Positions 24,053-32,067 of a stretch of 64,000 nucleotides of DNA are shown here, in pieces. The number at the start of each line of letters is the position of its first letter. The first letter of the stretch is position 1. The translations under genes and the position numbers were made by a program. The notes beneath the pieces were generated by a model that ran no database searches, was not told the origin of the DNA, and saw nothing but the letters and a program-made list of their open reading frames with translations. The stretch is from Dinoroseobacter sp. GTDB taxonomy: Bacteria; Pseudomonadota; Alphaproteobacteria; Rhodobacterales; Rhodobacteraceae. Location: contig JASJAW010000012.1 in NCBI GenBank assembly GCA_030066795.1, positions 62,001 to 126,000 on the forward strand. The letters are read 5' to 3'.

Positions 24053-26347
24053 ATGAACAAGGCAATCACCGACGGGCTCGATCTGATGCCACCAGCGTTC
24101 GAGCAAGGGCTTGATGTCTGGTCGCAAGGCAACGGCACGCCCGCCACCGCAACTTGGGACGGCGCGAGCAACGCCGTGCTGGTGCCTGCCGACGCAGATT
24201 TCGGAAGCTGTCTGGAGATTGTGAAACAGCAGGACCTGACGCGAATCCGCTTCAAAGGTGAGACCCCGATCCTGCCCGGTTGTTACCTGCGCATAACAGC
24301 GCGAATCAAGGTTTTGTCGGGAGCGTTGCCTGAAGCGCGCATCGGATCATGGGCGGGTACCACGGGCGGACAGAGCGTCGGTGGTATTGTAGAGGAGGGA
24401 CCGATAACGGCGCTGAGTTCCTACGGCAGCGTGTACGAGATCTCCGCCATAGTCGGCTCCGGCAATCGAGGCGGGGTGGATATGGTTTGGGGAACCACCC
24501 CGCTATACGGGCATTTTGGCTTGGATCTGAGCGGACCAAATGGCGGTTTGATCCGGATTGACGACATCGAAATTGAAGATATTACAGGGGTCTATTTGCG
24601 TAAGCTCATGGATTGGGTGGATGTGCGCGACTTCGGTGCTCGGGGGGACGGTGTCACAGATGACAGCGCAGCCTTTGTAGCTGCTGATGCGGCTGCAAAT
24701 GGGCGTCGCCGTGTGCTTGTACCCGAGGGGATTTTCTATCTGGCTGAGCACGTAACGATGGTGTCTGAAACCCGTTTCGAGGGCACCGTGTCGATGCCGG
24801 ACGACAAGCGCCTGTCTCTAACGCGGAACTTCAATCTGAACGCCTACTACGATGCTTTCGGAGATGAAGTTCTGGCATTCAAGAAAGCTGTGCAGACGTA
24901 TTTCAACTTCTCGGATCACGACATACTTGATTTGTGCGGGCGCTCCATTTCGGTGAGTGAACCAATCGATATCCATGCGGCCGTAGGCAACAAAGACACC
25001 ATGACCATTCGCCGGGTGATCCGGAACGGTCAGTTCAACTGTGCTGATAGTCCCTCTTGGGACACGGTCGAGGTGACATCAGACGCCACTTATGATCCGG
25101 CCGTGCCCTATGAGTTGACTGGTGTTGCGAACATTGCATCGGTCAAGGTGGGAAGCCTTGTGGAAGGGAGTGGTGTTGGGCGGGAAGTCTATGTGCGTGA
25201 CAAGAACGACGCGACCGGGAAGATCACACTGAGCCAAGCGCTCTACGATGCTGCCGGAACTCGCACTTATACTTTTAAGAGATTCCAGTATGTGCTAGAT
25301 TTCAGTGGATTTTCGAACCTGGACAAGTTCCAGCTCGAGAATATTGATCTACGCATGAACGAGCGGGCTTCCGGTATCCTTCTGTCCCCGGACGGCGCAA
25401 CATTTACTGCGGAGAACTGCGAGTTTACCAAGCCGAGAGATCGCGCGATGACCTCCCATGGGGTTGGATGCCAGGGATTGGTGATCGATGGGTGTGTTTT
25501 CTTGTCTCCGGAAATCGACTCTCTTGTCGTTGACCGGACTTCGGTTGGTCTGAACGTGAATGCGAACGACGCAAAGATCCGCGACTGCCGAGCGGTGCGC
25601 TTCAAGCATTTCCTGGTTCTGCACGGCTCTGGCCACATCATAAGCGGTAACCACTGGTGGCAGGGCGACGGGACGATCGGAGGGCCACGCACTGCAGGTC
25701 TCGTTCTGACTCAGGGCAACGTCAAGACTGCGTTGACGGGAAACTACCTCGACAATTCTACCTTGGAATGGACGAACGAGCATGATGCCATTCCGGATTT
25801 CACGTCGGGCTTCTCCTTTGGCGGTTTGGCAATTACCGGCAACATTTTTACGGTGAATGGCGCTGGAGAGTGGTTCAAGTTCATATCTGTCAAGCCTTAT
25901 GGCGCTGGGCACTACATCCAGGGGTTGTCGGTGTCCGACAACGTATTCAAGTCAATCAATGGGCGCATTGAGCGCGTCGACGGTGTCGATACGTCGCTCG
26001 CAGACCTTGAACCTGGACAGGCACGTTTGCTGGTCTTTGACGCTAATGCCTTCAACTCCATCGACGTGAAGACGATCAGTCCAGCGCCTTTGTTCCTTGA
26101 GCAGACCAGCGAGGCGCGGCAATGGCTGTTGGAAACAAATGGTATCCTGCCGTTCAATGGGCGAACGCGGTTTGTGACATCGCTGGTAGCGGAGTCTGAC
26201 CTGACCAACGCAAACGGAGACCAGGTCTTCGCGATGCCATTGGTGGATCTGCAATACGGACCGAACAAGGATCAGGTTCTGGTTACGTGGCCCGAGCCGG
26301 TGAAGGGACGATTGCACATAACTGTGCGCGCAGACCGAGGCACCTGA
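24053..26347 (+). CDS. Large right-handed beta-helix protein (pectate-lyase-3-like)
   Basis: A 764-aa protein. Residues about 1-190 form a carbohydrate-binding-like beta-sandwich region. Near residue 195 comes the signature VDVRDFGARGDGVTDDSAAF, which opens Pectate_lyase_3/GH28-type beta-helices, including phage tail-spike enzymes. The rest consists of irregular beta-helix coils with Asn/Asp/Gly ladders. There is no signal peptide, which is common for this rhodobacterial family. The start ATG follows AAAAGGGG. Substrate and localisation are unknown; a role in polysaccharide binding or modification is plausible. The neighbours do not clarify it. Confidence 0.78.
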   Translation: MNKAITDGLDLMPPAFEQGLDVWSQGNGTPATATWDGASNAVLVPADADFGSCLEIVKQQDLTRIRFKGETPILPGCYLRITARIKVLSGALPEARIGSWAGTTGGQSVGGIVEEGPITALSSYGSVYEISAIVGSGNRGGVDMVWGTTPLYGHFGLDLSGPNGGLIRIDDIEIEDITGVYLRKLMDWVDVRDFGARGDGVTDDSAAFVAADAAANGRRRVLVPEGIFYLAEHVTMVSETRFEGTVSMPDDKRLSLTRNFNLNAYYDAFGDEVLAFKKAVQTYFNFSDHDILDLCGRSISVSEPIDIHAAVGNKDTMTIRRVIRNGQFNCADSPSWDTVEVTSDATYDPAVPYELTGVANIASVKVGSLVEGSGVGREVYVRDKNDATGKITLSQALYDAAGTRTYTFKRFQYVLDFSGFSNLDKFQLENIDLRMNERASGILLSPDGATFTAENCEFTKPRDRAMTSHGVGCQGLVIDGCVFLSPEIDSLVVDRTSVGLNVNANDAKIRDCRAVRFKHFLVLHGSGHIISGNHWWQGDGTIGGPRTAGLVLTQGNVKTALTGNYLDNSTLEWTNEHDAIPDFTSGFSFGGLAITGNIFTVNGAGEWFKFISVKPYGAGHYIQGLSVSDNVFKSINGRIERVDGVDTSLADLEPGQARLLVFDANAFNSIDVKTISPAPLFLEQTSEARQWLLETNGILPFNGRTRFVTSLVAESDLTNANGDQVFAMPLVDLQYGPNKDQVLVTWPEPVKGRLHITVRADRGT

Positions 26348-26400
26348 TTTTTTCGTTCGAGGTGCTTGTGTGAATTCAATTGCCGGTCTACTTGCCGAGC

Positions 26401-26895
26401 ATGTCGGATCATTCTGCGTCACAGGCGCTGCGCACCGAGAACGTTCAGAATTACCCGCGCCCGCCCGCGCTTGAGCCGGCGGGCGCCCGGTTACGCGTCG
26501 TGCTTTCAGGGACCGTGATTGCGGATACGACCGAAGGTTTCAGGGTTCTGGAAACCCATCATCCGCCGACCTATTACATCCCGATACCTGATGTCCTTGC
26601 CGGTGTCTTGCAGCCGGCAGCGGGGCGAAGTTGGTGCGAGTGGAAGGGGCAGGCGCAGTATTTCGACGTAAAAGCCAATGACGTGGTAAGCCACAAAGCG
26701 GCTTGGGGGTATCCTGAACCGACTGCGCGCTTCGCGGCTCTCAAGGATCACGTCGCGTTTTACCCAGAGCGCATGGAAGCGTGTTTTGTTGGTGACGAGA
26801 TGGTGGAGAGCCAGCCCGGATCCTTCTACGGCGGCTGGGTGACGTCAAACCTGACGGGGATCGTCAAGGGTGGGCCCGGAACCGAGGGCTGGTGA
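26401..26895 (+). CDS. DUF427-domain protein
   Basis: A 164-aa cytoplasmic protein with the DUF427 fingerprint: RLRVVLSGTVIADTTEGFRV, then ETHHPPTYYIPIPDV, CEWKGQAQYFDV and the Trp-Gly-Tyr-Pro segment AAWGYPEPT. Biochemical role is not established for the family. The start could be ATG 26401 or an in-frame TTG at 26380; neither has a strong ribosome site. Its TGA is immediately next to the stop of the convergent HugZ-like gene, with no bases between. Confidence 0.87.
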   Translation: MSDHSASQALRTENVQNYPRPPALEPAGARLRVVLSGTVIADTTEGFRVLETHHPPTYYIPIPDVLAGVLQPAAGRSWCEWKGQAQYFDVKANDVVSHKAAWGYPEPTARFAALKDHVAFYPERMEACFVGDEMVESQPGSFYGGWVTSNLTGIVKGGPGTEGW

Positions 26896-27384
26896 TCAGA
26901 GTCCGATGTCTTCACGTGTCAGCGTAAAAGCTTTGCCGAAACCTCCGTTCAAATGCGCGATGTTCGGGGTCAGCGTAACGAAGTTGAAATCTCCGAAGTC
27001 GATGTACAATTTCGCTTTGGGATGCGTTGAGAGGTAATGCTCCCGCAACGTCACGAAAGCCCCGTCTTCTCGTGTAACAAAGCCGGCAGTGCACTGCAGG
27101 GTCAGCCTTGGATGGGTAAGTGGATCGCCTTTGGCGCCCGGCTCCCCCACAAGCAAGGAGCACCGCGGGTCGGTGCGTAACGCCTTGGTGTGATGCGACA
27201 GGTCTGAGATCAGAGACAGCGGAGTGCCCTCAGGCGTCGTACCGACGGCAATACGGCTCACCATTGGCGTATTGGTTTCGGGATCTTGAACGCCGATTGC
27301 ACCGAAGCGCGCGGTATCGATCAACTCGCGCGCGAGGGCGCGGGCTTCGTCATTGGTTGGCCTTATCGGAGATGTTTCTGGCAT
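26896..27384 (-). CDS. HugZ/pyridoxamine 5'-phosphate oxidase-like protein
   Basis: A 162-aa split-barrel flavin-binding-type protein. The pattern ARFGAIGVQDPETNTPMVSR, then SLISDLSHHTKALRTDPRCS, and YIDFGDFNFVTL near the C-terminus match the HugZ-like PPOx family, which includes haem-degrading and general FMN/F420-type proteins. The HxxH-like pair in LSHHTKAL is the usual place for haem contact in the HugZ group. It is divergent from uspA, and an FNR-type box lies between them, so both might respond to oxygen. Confidence 0.83.
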   Translation of the reverse strand: MPETSPIRPTNDEARALARELIDTARFGAIGVQDPETNTPMVSRIAVGTTPEGTPLSLISDLSHHTKALRTDPRCSLLVGEPGAKGDPLTHPRLTLQCTAGFVTREDGAFVTLREHYLSTHPKAKLYIDFGDFNFVTLTPNIAHLNGGFGKAFTLTREDIGL

Positions 27385-27407
27385 TGGGGCCCGTCCCGCT
27401 TAAAAAC

Positions 27408-27421
27408 ATGACTTGGATCAA
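27408..27421. promoter_or_regulatory. FNR/FnrL-type binding site upstream of uspA
   Basis: ATGAC-TTGG-ATCAA differs from the FNR consensus TTGAY-N4-RTCAA at one position. It is centred about 74 nt before the uspA start and 31 nt before the divergent HugZ-like start, a reasonable distance for activation at -41.5 of a uspA promoter. Prediction only. Confidence 0.5.
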
Positions 27422-27488
27422 GGTATTTTCTGTTAGGGTCGCCTAGCCATGATCTTGAAGACGTACTGGCAAGACAAGGACTTAAGTT

Positions 27489-27896
27489 ATGTATTCCAAT
27501 ATTCTCGTCGCGGTAGATGTAGATCATCCAGAAACCGGGGGTAATGCCGTTGAATTGGCGAAGGCTATGGCCGCCGATGGCGCCACGGTTACGGCGCTCT
27601 ATGTTCTGGAGGCCTTGCCGAGCTATGCCACGCAGTACCTGCCGGAAGAGCATCTGAGCAACCGGATAACCGAGTTCACCAATGTCCTATCGGCTGAGTT
27701 GGGTAATCCAGAAGGCGTGACACCTAAGGTGATCACGGGGCATTCCGGGGCAACAATTGTGGACTACGCCACAGATCATGGTGTCGATTGTATTGTCATT
27801 TCGTCCCACAAGCCCGGTTTGCAGGACTTCTTTCTGGGCTCGACGGCTTCGCGCGTGGTGCGTCATTCGCCCTGCTCAGTGCATGTGATCCGCTGA
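27489..27896 (+). CDS. Universal stress protein UspA family
   Basis: A 135-aa single Usp domain. It starts MYSNILVAVDVDHPETGG (nucleotide-binding beta-1 strand). The ATP-type Gly-rich loop is partly visible in FFLGSTASRVVRHSPCSVHV (the G-x2-G-x9-G-(S/T) motif is modified). Usp proteins are cytoplasmic dimers induced by starvation or oxygen limitation. Monocistronic, behind an FNR-like box. A monooxygenase-like gene follows 46 nt later on the same strand. Confidence 0.93.
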   Translation: MYSNILVAVDVDHPETGGNAVELAKAMAADGATVTALYVLEALPSYATQYLPEEHLSNRITEFTNVLSAELGNPEGVTPKVITGHSGATIVDYATDHGVDCIVISSHKPGLQDFFLGSTASRVVRHSPCSVHVIR

Positions 27897-27942
27897 CCAA
27901 TTTCTGCCGCGTGTGGTAGACTGGCGCTGAGGAGGAGGAGAC

Positions 27943-28260
27943 ATGCCCCATATACGCCAGTCCGCCGATCTTCAGACGGTCATTACCACATTCGAAGTCA
28001 CGCCCGGGACTTGCCAGGACCTGCTGGACGCGCTTGAGACCGCTTATGCAGATTTCATCTCGAAGCAGCCGGGCTTCATTGCTGCTGGCCTGCATGTGAA
28101 CGATGCGCGCACGCGGATCGCCAACTATAGCCAATGGCAACGACGGGAAGATTTTCTGGCGATGTTACGCAGTCCAGAGATGCGCGAACGGAGCCGCGCT
28201 TTCTCGGCCATGAGCCGCGGATTCGAACCGGTTCTCTATGACGTGGATGCGGTCTTTTGA
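27943..28260 (+). CDS. Antibiotic-biosynthesis-monooxygenase-like protein
   Basis: A 105-aa dimeric alpha/beta-barrel (ABM) domain. The pattern TVITTFEVTPGTCQDLLDAL, then KQPGFIAAGLHVNDARTRIA and YSQWQRREDF is typical for stand-alone ABM proteins, whose reactions range from quinol oxidation to haem degradation. No catalytic specificity is readable. GGAGGAGG lies directly before the ATG. Possibly cotranscribed with uspA. Confidence 0.82.
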   Translation: MPHIRQSADLQTVITTFEVTPGTCQDLLDALETAYADFISKQPGFIAAGLHVNDARTRIANYSQWQRREDFLAMLRSPEMRERSRAFSAMSRGFEPVLYDVDAVF

Positions 28261-28262
28261 CA

Positions 28263-28931
28263 TTAGAACTCGGTCCAAAGCCCCAGTTTTAACCTGATAT
28301 CGCTGCCGCCGTTCAAGCCGATGGCAGCTGACGTTTCCAATCTCGCGCGGTCTCCAAGTCGGAAAGCCACTGAAGGGGCAAGTTCCCACGCCGGTTCGGA
28401 TGCCTGGGACTCGTCGGCGTAGCGCAATTGTGCAAACCACAATTGGCCGGAACTCCGATTTACTCCAAATGTGGTGTCGACTTTGATTAAACGTGTATTG
28501 GTTGTCTGGCGATCACGGATTGTGGCATCGACAGTGGCCCATCCGGATCCAAGCGCGCTGTCGAAGCTCATGCCCCAACTGCCACCGAAGACATAGACAG
28601 TTTCCGGATAACTATTTGCTCTCTGCCGGGCGCCCAGCCCACCCAAGAGCGCGAACTTGTGGCGACTGGTCTCTACCGGAATAGGTGTCCGCAGAAAGAC
28701 ATAGCCTTCCCCTTCAGTGTAGTAGTCTGTTCCCCCGTCGAACCCCAAGGTCAGGACGTCGCTCAACCCGTATTCGGCATAGAGCGAGTAGTAGAGATCT
28801 CGGGTATCGCCGTCGGACGGGCTCTCGATGGAAAATGACAAGAAACTCTCACCGGCCTCACGCGGCCAGGGGCCGGCGAGTGCTGCGGCGCAGCCGAGAA
28901 GCCACGCAAGGCAGACCAGTCCGATATGCAT
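28263..28931 (-). CDS. Outer-membrane beta-barrel-like protein
   Basis: A 222-aa exported protein. The signal peptide (MHIGLVCLAWLLGCAAALAG) is followed by alternating amphipathic beta-strands, many aromatic girdle residues and the terminal Phe (KLGLWTEF) that marks beta-barrels inserted by the Bam complex. No domain family recognised. ATG at 28931 is preferred over the one at 28952 because it starts the signal peptide properly. It converges with the ABM gene, and a CtrA-type palindrome lies just upstream of its start. Confidence 0.72.
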   Translation of the reverse strand: MHIGLVCLAWLLGCAAALAGPWPREAGESFLSFSIESPSDGDTRDLYYSLYAEYGLSDVLTLGFDGGTDYYTEGEGYVFLRTPIPVETSRHKFALLGGLGARQRANSYPETVYVFGGSWGMSFDSALGSGWATVDATIRDRQTTNTRLIKVDTTFGVNRSSGQLWFAQLRYADESQASEPAWELAPSVAFRLGDRARLETSAAIGLNGGSDIRLKLGLWTEF

Positions 28932-28952
28932 ACGGTCAGAGTTGTCAATCAA

Positions 28953-28971
28953 GGTTAACGGCTGGTTAACC
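28953..28971. promoter_or_regulatory. CtrA-type binding site (palindromic)
   Basis: GGTTAAC-GGCTG-GTTAACC is a perfect inverted repeat and contains TTAA-N7-TTAA, the full CtrA box. It lies 22 nt before the beta-barrel gene start and about 127 nt before the parA-like start, between the two divergent genes. Consistent with cell-cycle or motility-type CtrA control; prediction only. Confidence 0.55.
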
Positions 28972-29097
28972 GAGAATGGTCAAAAGCTGGGCAGTCTTGC
29001 ACCGGAGGGCCTGCAAAGGGCAAATACGGGGCAGAATACGGATGCGCTCGACGCAGAATCGGAGCAGGTTATACCCGCAAGACCTGAGGGGGTTCAC

Positions 29098-29733
29098 ATG
29101 GCGGGCAACATCATCACTATTGCGCAGCAAAAGGGAGGGTCAGGCAAAACCACTCTGGCGGTTAATTTGGCCGTTGCTGCGCGTCGGGCCGGACAGACTG
29201 TGGCGGTAATCGACACGGATCCGCAAGGTTCTTTGGGGCGTTGGTTTATGACCCGGCTGGAGCGGATGGATGGGGAACCAGATATGGATTTCTCCACGGC
29301 TTCTGCTTGGGGAATCGGGTATGAGGTTGGGAAACTGGCGCGCGAGAATGATCTGGTGATCATTGATACGCCGCCGAAAGTGGACAGTGACCTAAAGCCC
29401 GCTTTACGGGCGGCGGATCTGGTTCTGGTCCCGGTGTCGGCCAGCCATGTCGATCTTTGGGCGACTGAAGGGGTTCTGGATCTGGCCGAACGCGTCGCCA
29501 TTCCGACGCTCCTTGTATTGAACCGGACCCGCGCCGGAACCCGCCTCGGAGCTGAAGTGGCAGAAGCTGCTGCTGCGACAGAGGCGGATCTCGCGGTGGC
29601 ACAACTGGCAAACCGCATTGTTTATGCCGAAACACTTGGGCAGGGCATGGGTGCACAGGAAAGCCCCAAGCGCGGTGCCGCGCAGGCGGAAGTTGACGCT
29701 TTATTAACCGAGGTGCTTTCCCGGCTGGAATGA
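29098..29733 (+). CDS. ParA-family ATPase
   Basis: A 211-aa deviant Walker ATPase. It begins MAGNIITIAQQKGGSGKTTL with the deviant P-loop KGGSGKTT at about residues 11-18, VAVIDTDPQGSLG (Walker A' region) and LVIIDTPPKVDSDL (Walker B). It is short, with no N-terminal DNA-binding part and no parB next door, so it is more likely one of the chromosomal orphan ParA/MinD-like positioning ATPases than a partition protein. The start follows GAGGGGG at 7 nt. A CtrA-type site lies upstream. A small zinc-ribbon protein follows. Confidence 0.9.
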   Translation: MAGNIITIAQQKGGSGKTTLAVNLAVAARRAGQTVAVIDTDPQGSLGRWFMTRLERMDGEPDMDFSTASAWGIGYEVGKLARENDLVIIDTPPKVDSDLKPALRAADLVLVPVSASHVDLWATEGVLDLAERVAIPTLLVLNRTRAGTRLGAEVAEAAAATEADLAVAQLANRIVYAETLGQGMGAQESPKRGAAQAEVDALLTEVLSRLE

Positions 29734-29794
29734 CCTGTTGCAATCTGGCTGCCAGCGCCCATCTGCTGAGCATCAACAGACAGGGAGTGGTGCG

Positions 29795-30043
29795 ATGCAG
29801 TGTCCAATCGACGGAACGGAATTGAAGATTGCCGAACGCCAAGGAGTTGAAATCGACTACTGCCCGGCGTGTCGCGGCGTTTGGCTTGATCGGGGCGAAC
29901 TGGACAAAATCATCGATCGCTCGAATTCAGCCCCGCCTCCGCCGCCGCGGGAAACCTATGATGACGACTACGCGGGCGGTCGCGATCCCCGCCACAGGTC
30001 GAAGAAACGCGAGAGTTTCCTTATGGACTTGTTCGATTTCTGA
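29795..30043 (+). CDS. Zinc-ribbon (zf-TFIIB-like) small protein
   Basis: An 82-aa protein with a clear zinc ribbon: CPIDGTEL at the start and YCPACRGVWLDRGELDKII near residue 22, giving four Cys for one metal. A Pro-rich linker and a basic-acidic tail (RDPRHRSKKRESFLMDLFDF) follow. This is the zf-TFIIB domain family (COG3809-like). AGGGAG precedes the ATG. It is 60 nt after the ParA-like gene on the same strand. Function unknown, likely nucleic-acid or ribosome association. Confidence 0.85.
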   Translation: MQCPIDGTELKIAERQGVEIDYCPACRGVWLDRGELDKIIDRSNSAPPPPPRETYDDDYAGGRDPRHRSKKRESFLMDLFDF

Positions 30044-30049
30044 CCAGCG

Positions 30050-30805
30050 CTAGTCGGGGCGCGCGCAGGTATAGGCGCGCCCGTCCGGTAGTGTGCACAG
30101 GACATCAAAAAACGATCCAGGCAGAGGCGCGTAGAGCGGCAAAAGATGCTGCGCGTCCTGTTGGTCGAGTTGCGAAACACAAGCGGACTGGCGATAGGTT
30201 TCTACCCTCCAAGGGGACGCGTACCACTGCGTATAGGCCGCGCTGACGGCGTCGGGCAACGAGGCGCCACCATCCATTTTTTCCGCGAAGGAAGCCGCGA
30301 TGTCGTCGTAGCGCGTCATAGTCTGCGCCGCGTGCCACACATCTTGGCGCCCCCCACGTAAGCTCCATGCCAGTGCGACCGCATTGGCCATGGCGTCAGC
30401 CTCCAGCGCGAGTTTTGCTTCCACATACGCGTCCTGCGACATCTGAGGGGAAGGGCACAAACCACGCGCCATCTGGTCAAGGTGCCGAACTTCGTGCAGC
30501 GCCACCAAAAGCTGCTCCCCGCGCGTCAGGTTCGCGTTCAATGTGATGCGATGTTGCTCCGGTTCATAGGCGCCACGCGGCGCGAGAGGATTGTCATCAA
30601 GGCACAACTCCGGCGGATCCACTGTCATTTTGGCGAAATAAGCCGGCGCACAGGCCGCGCAGGCCAATAGCTCGGCCCTGATTTCGCGTAGCGCGGTTTC
30701 GGCGGCTCCGTCCTCCCCCGGCAAGCACCGGATCTCACTGTTCGCTGGGCCAAGAGCTCCGACGACCCAGAGGACGACGAGACCGCAAATCGCAAAACGC
30801 CTCAT
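30050..30805 (-). CDS. Secreted putative metallopeptidase
   Basis: A 251-aa exported protein. The signal peptide ends near ALGPANSE (about residue 24). The zinc-binding motif HEVRH (HExxH) is in LLVALHEVRHLDQ near residue 105, and a Glu-rich helix (AYVEAKLALEADAMANA) follows that could give the third ligand. Several paired Cys lie in the N-terminal part (LLACAACAP) and the C-terminus. It resembles the DUF6782-type metallopeptidase-like proteins of Rhodobacterales. Substrate unknown. It is divergent from the rhodanese gene. Confidence 0.75.
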   Translation of the reverse strand: MRRFAICGLVVLWVVGALGPANSEIRCLPGEDGAAETALREIRAELLACAACAPAYFAKMTVDPPELCLDDNPLAPRGAYEPEQHRITLNANLTRGEQLLVALHEVRHLDQMARGLCPSPQMSQDAYVEAKLALEADAMANAVALAWSLRGGRQDVWHAAQTMTRYDDIAASFAEKMDGGASLPDAVSAAYTQWYASPWRVETYRQSACVSQLDQQDAQHLLPLYAPLPGSFFDVLCTLPDGRAYTCARPD

Positions 30806-30909
30806 TTCAAAGCCCTTGTGCCCCGATCGCGAAGGGTTGGTCTGTCGCAGATCAAGGACGTCTCGGTTTTGTCATGATCTCTTGGCGGAAAGGATTGGGA
30901 GGAAGACTC

Positions 30910-31485
30910 ATGCGTCATGTATTCATTCTTGCGTTGATTGCTTTGACCGGCAAGGCCGTTGCCGATCCGGTGGGTATCACCAAGGAGGTGGCATCGGTGA
31001 CGATCGAAGGGGGCGAGATCGCGCGCATTCAGGACAATGACAACGAAGTCTCGGGCGAATGGGCCCGGACATCGCGCGCTTGCCCGCCCTATTGCATTCA
31101 GCCAATGACCCCGGCCGATGGAGTGTCGACCCTTGGAGAGTTGGAGTTGATAGACGCGCTTCAGGACCCCGGTGTTACGGTCATCGACAGCCGTACGCCA
31201 GACTGGTTCGAGGGTGGATCAATCCCCGGTGCAATCAACATTCCTTATACAGAAATGACAGACCATCTTGCGGAATTCGGCTGCGAGATTGATTTCGACG
31301 GATGGGACTGTACGGCGGCGGAGCCGGTTGTCCTGTTTTGTAATGGACCGTGGTGCGGTCAGTCTCCCTCGGCCATTCGGCGGATGATAGAAGTTGGATT
31401 TCCTGCGGATAAGATCGGTTACTACCGCGGTGGTATGCAGGGGTGGCGGATGCTGGGGCTGAGCGTGTCTACGGCTGGCGGTTGA
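30910..31485 (+). CDS. Exported rhodanese-like protein
   Basis: A 191-aa periplasmic protein. A signal peptide (MRHVFILALIALTGKAVA) precedes a domain with CPPYC, and then a rhodanese domain (TVIDSRTPDWFEGGSIPGAI) whose active-site loop reads FCNGPWCGQS, with the catalytic Cys likely in CNGPWC. It probably handles sulfane sulfur or acts in redox signalling outside the cytoplasm. ATG at 30910 follows GGGAGGA. The hemerythrin gene starts 39 nt after its stop, suggesting cotranscription. Confidence 0.87.
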   Translation: MRHVFILALIALTGKAVADPVGITKEVASVTIEGGEIARIQDNDNEVSGEWARTSRACPPYCIQPMTPADGVSTLGELELIDALQDPGVTVIDSRTPDWFEGGSIPGAINIPYTEMTDHLAEFGCEIDFDGWDCTAAEPVVLFCNGPWCGQSPSAIRRMIEVGFPADKIGYYRGGMQGWRMLGLSVSTAGG

Positions 31486-31524
31486 AGATTGCCTTCTACC
31501 GGCTGGTCGATTACCTGCCCGTCC

Positions 31525-32067
31525 ATGGAGACAGATCTTAGATTGGAGACCCGCGCAGGACTGCCGGATGCGCTCCGCGTGCTGATTGCGGAGTATCCGC
31601 GCACGGGCTGGGAACAGCACAGAAACTTCAATGAACTGGTTAGGTTCTGGTTGTCGCGCCACGTGATGTTCCGGCAGCTTCTCGCACGCTTGCAGGCAGA
31701 GACTGAAAGCTACATGGACCGCCAGGTCGGGTTCGACACCTATGCGCCGCGCCTGTCGCAATTGGCTGGCACCTTGTTGAACGAGCTGCATATTCATCAC
31801 CACGTTGAGGATGATCAGTATTTTCCAAAGCTCGCTGGAATTGACGCTCGCATCACGCGAGGCTTTGAGCTTCTGGATGCGGATCATCACGCGATGGATG
31901 GGGTGATCCATCGGGCTGCTGATGCAGCTAATGCTGCTCTGCGCAGCCGCGACGGCGGGCCGTTTCTGGATGAACTTGGAACGTTTGGGCGCTTGCTTGA
32001 CCGTCACCTTGTCGACGAGGAGGAGTTGGTTGTGCCGGTAATCCTGTCGTCGGGGTTTCAGGGTTAG
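31525..32067 (+). CDS. Hemerythrin HHE-domain protein
   Basis: A 180-aa cytoplasmic di-iron-type four-helix bundle. Potential ligands are spread as in HHE proteins: WLSRHVMFRQ, LHIHHHVEDDQYFP, LDADHHAMD and DRHLVDEEELV. Such proteins sense or store oxygen, NO or iron. The start ATG at 31525 has no strong ribosome site; translational coupling to the rhodanese gene just upstream would explain that. It overlaps the 3' end of a convergent gene by 4 nt. Confidence 0.87.
   Translation: METDLRLETRAGLPDALRVLIAEYPRTGWEQHRNFNELVRFWLSRHVMFRQLLARLQAETESYMDRQVGFDTYAPRLSQLAGTLLNELHIHHHVEDDQYFPKLAGIDARITRGFELLDADHHAMDGVIHRAADAANAALRSRDGGPFLDELGTFGRLLDRHLVDEEELVVPVILSSGFQG

Noticed and set aside
28828-29097. 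N-terminal 90-codon extension of the ParA-like gene
   Set aside because: It would run across the CtrA-type palindrome and into the divergent gene's start; the P-loop protein starts properly at 29098 with a strong ribosome site.
31219-32007. A 262-codon minus-strand frame across rhodanese and hemerythrin genes
   Set aside because: Both covered plus-strand genes have clear domains; this frame has none.
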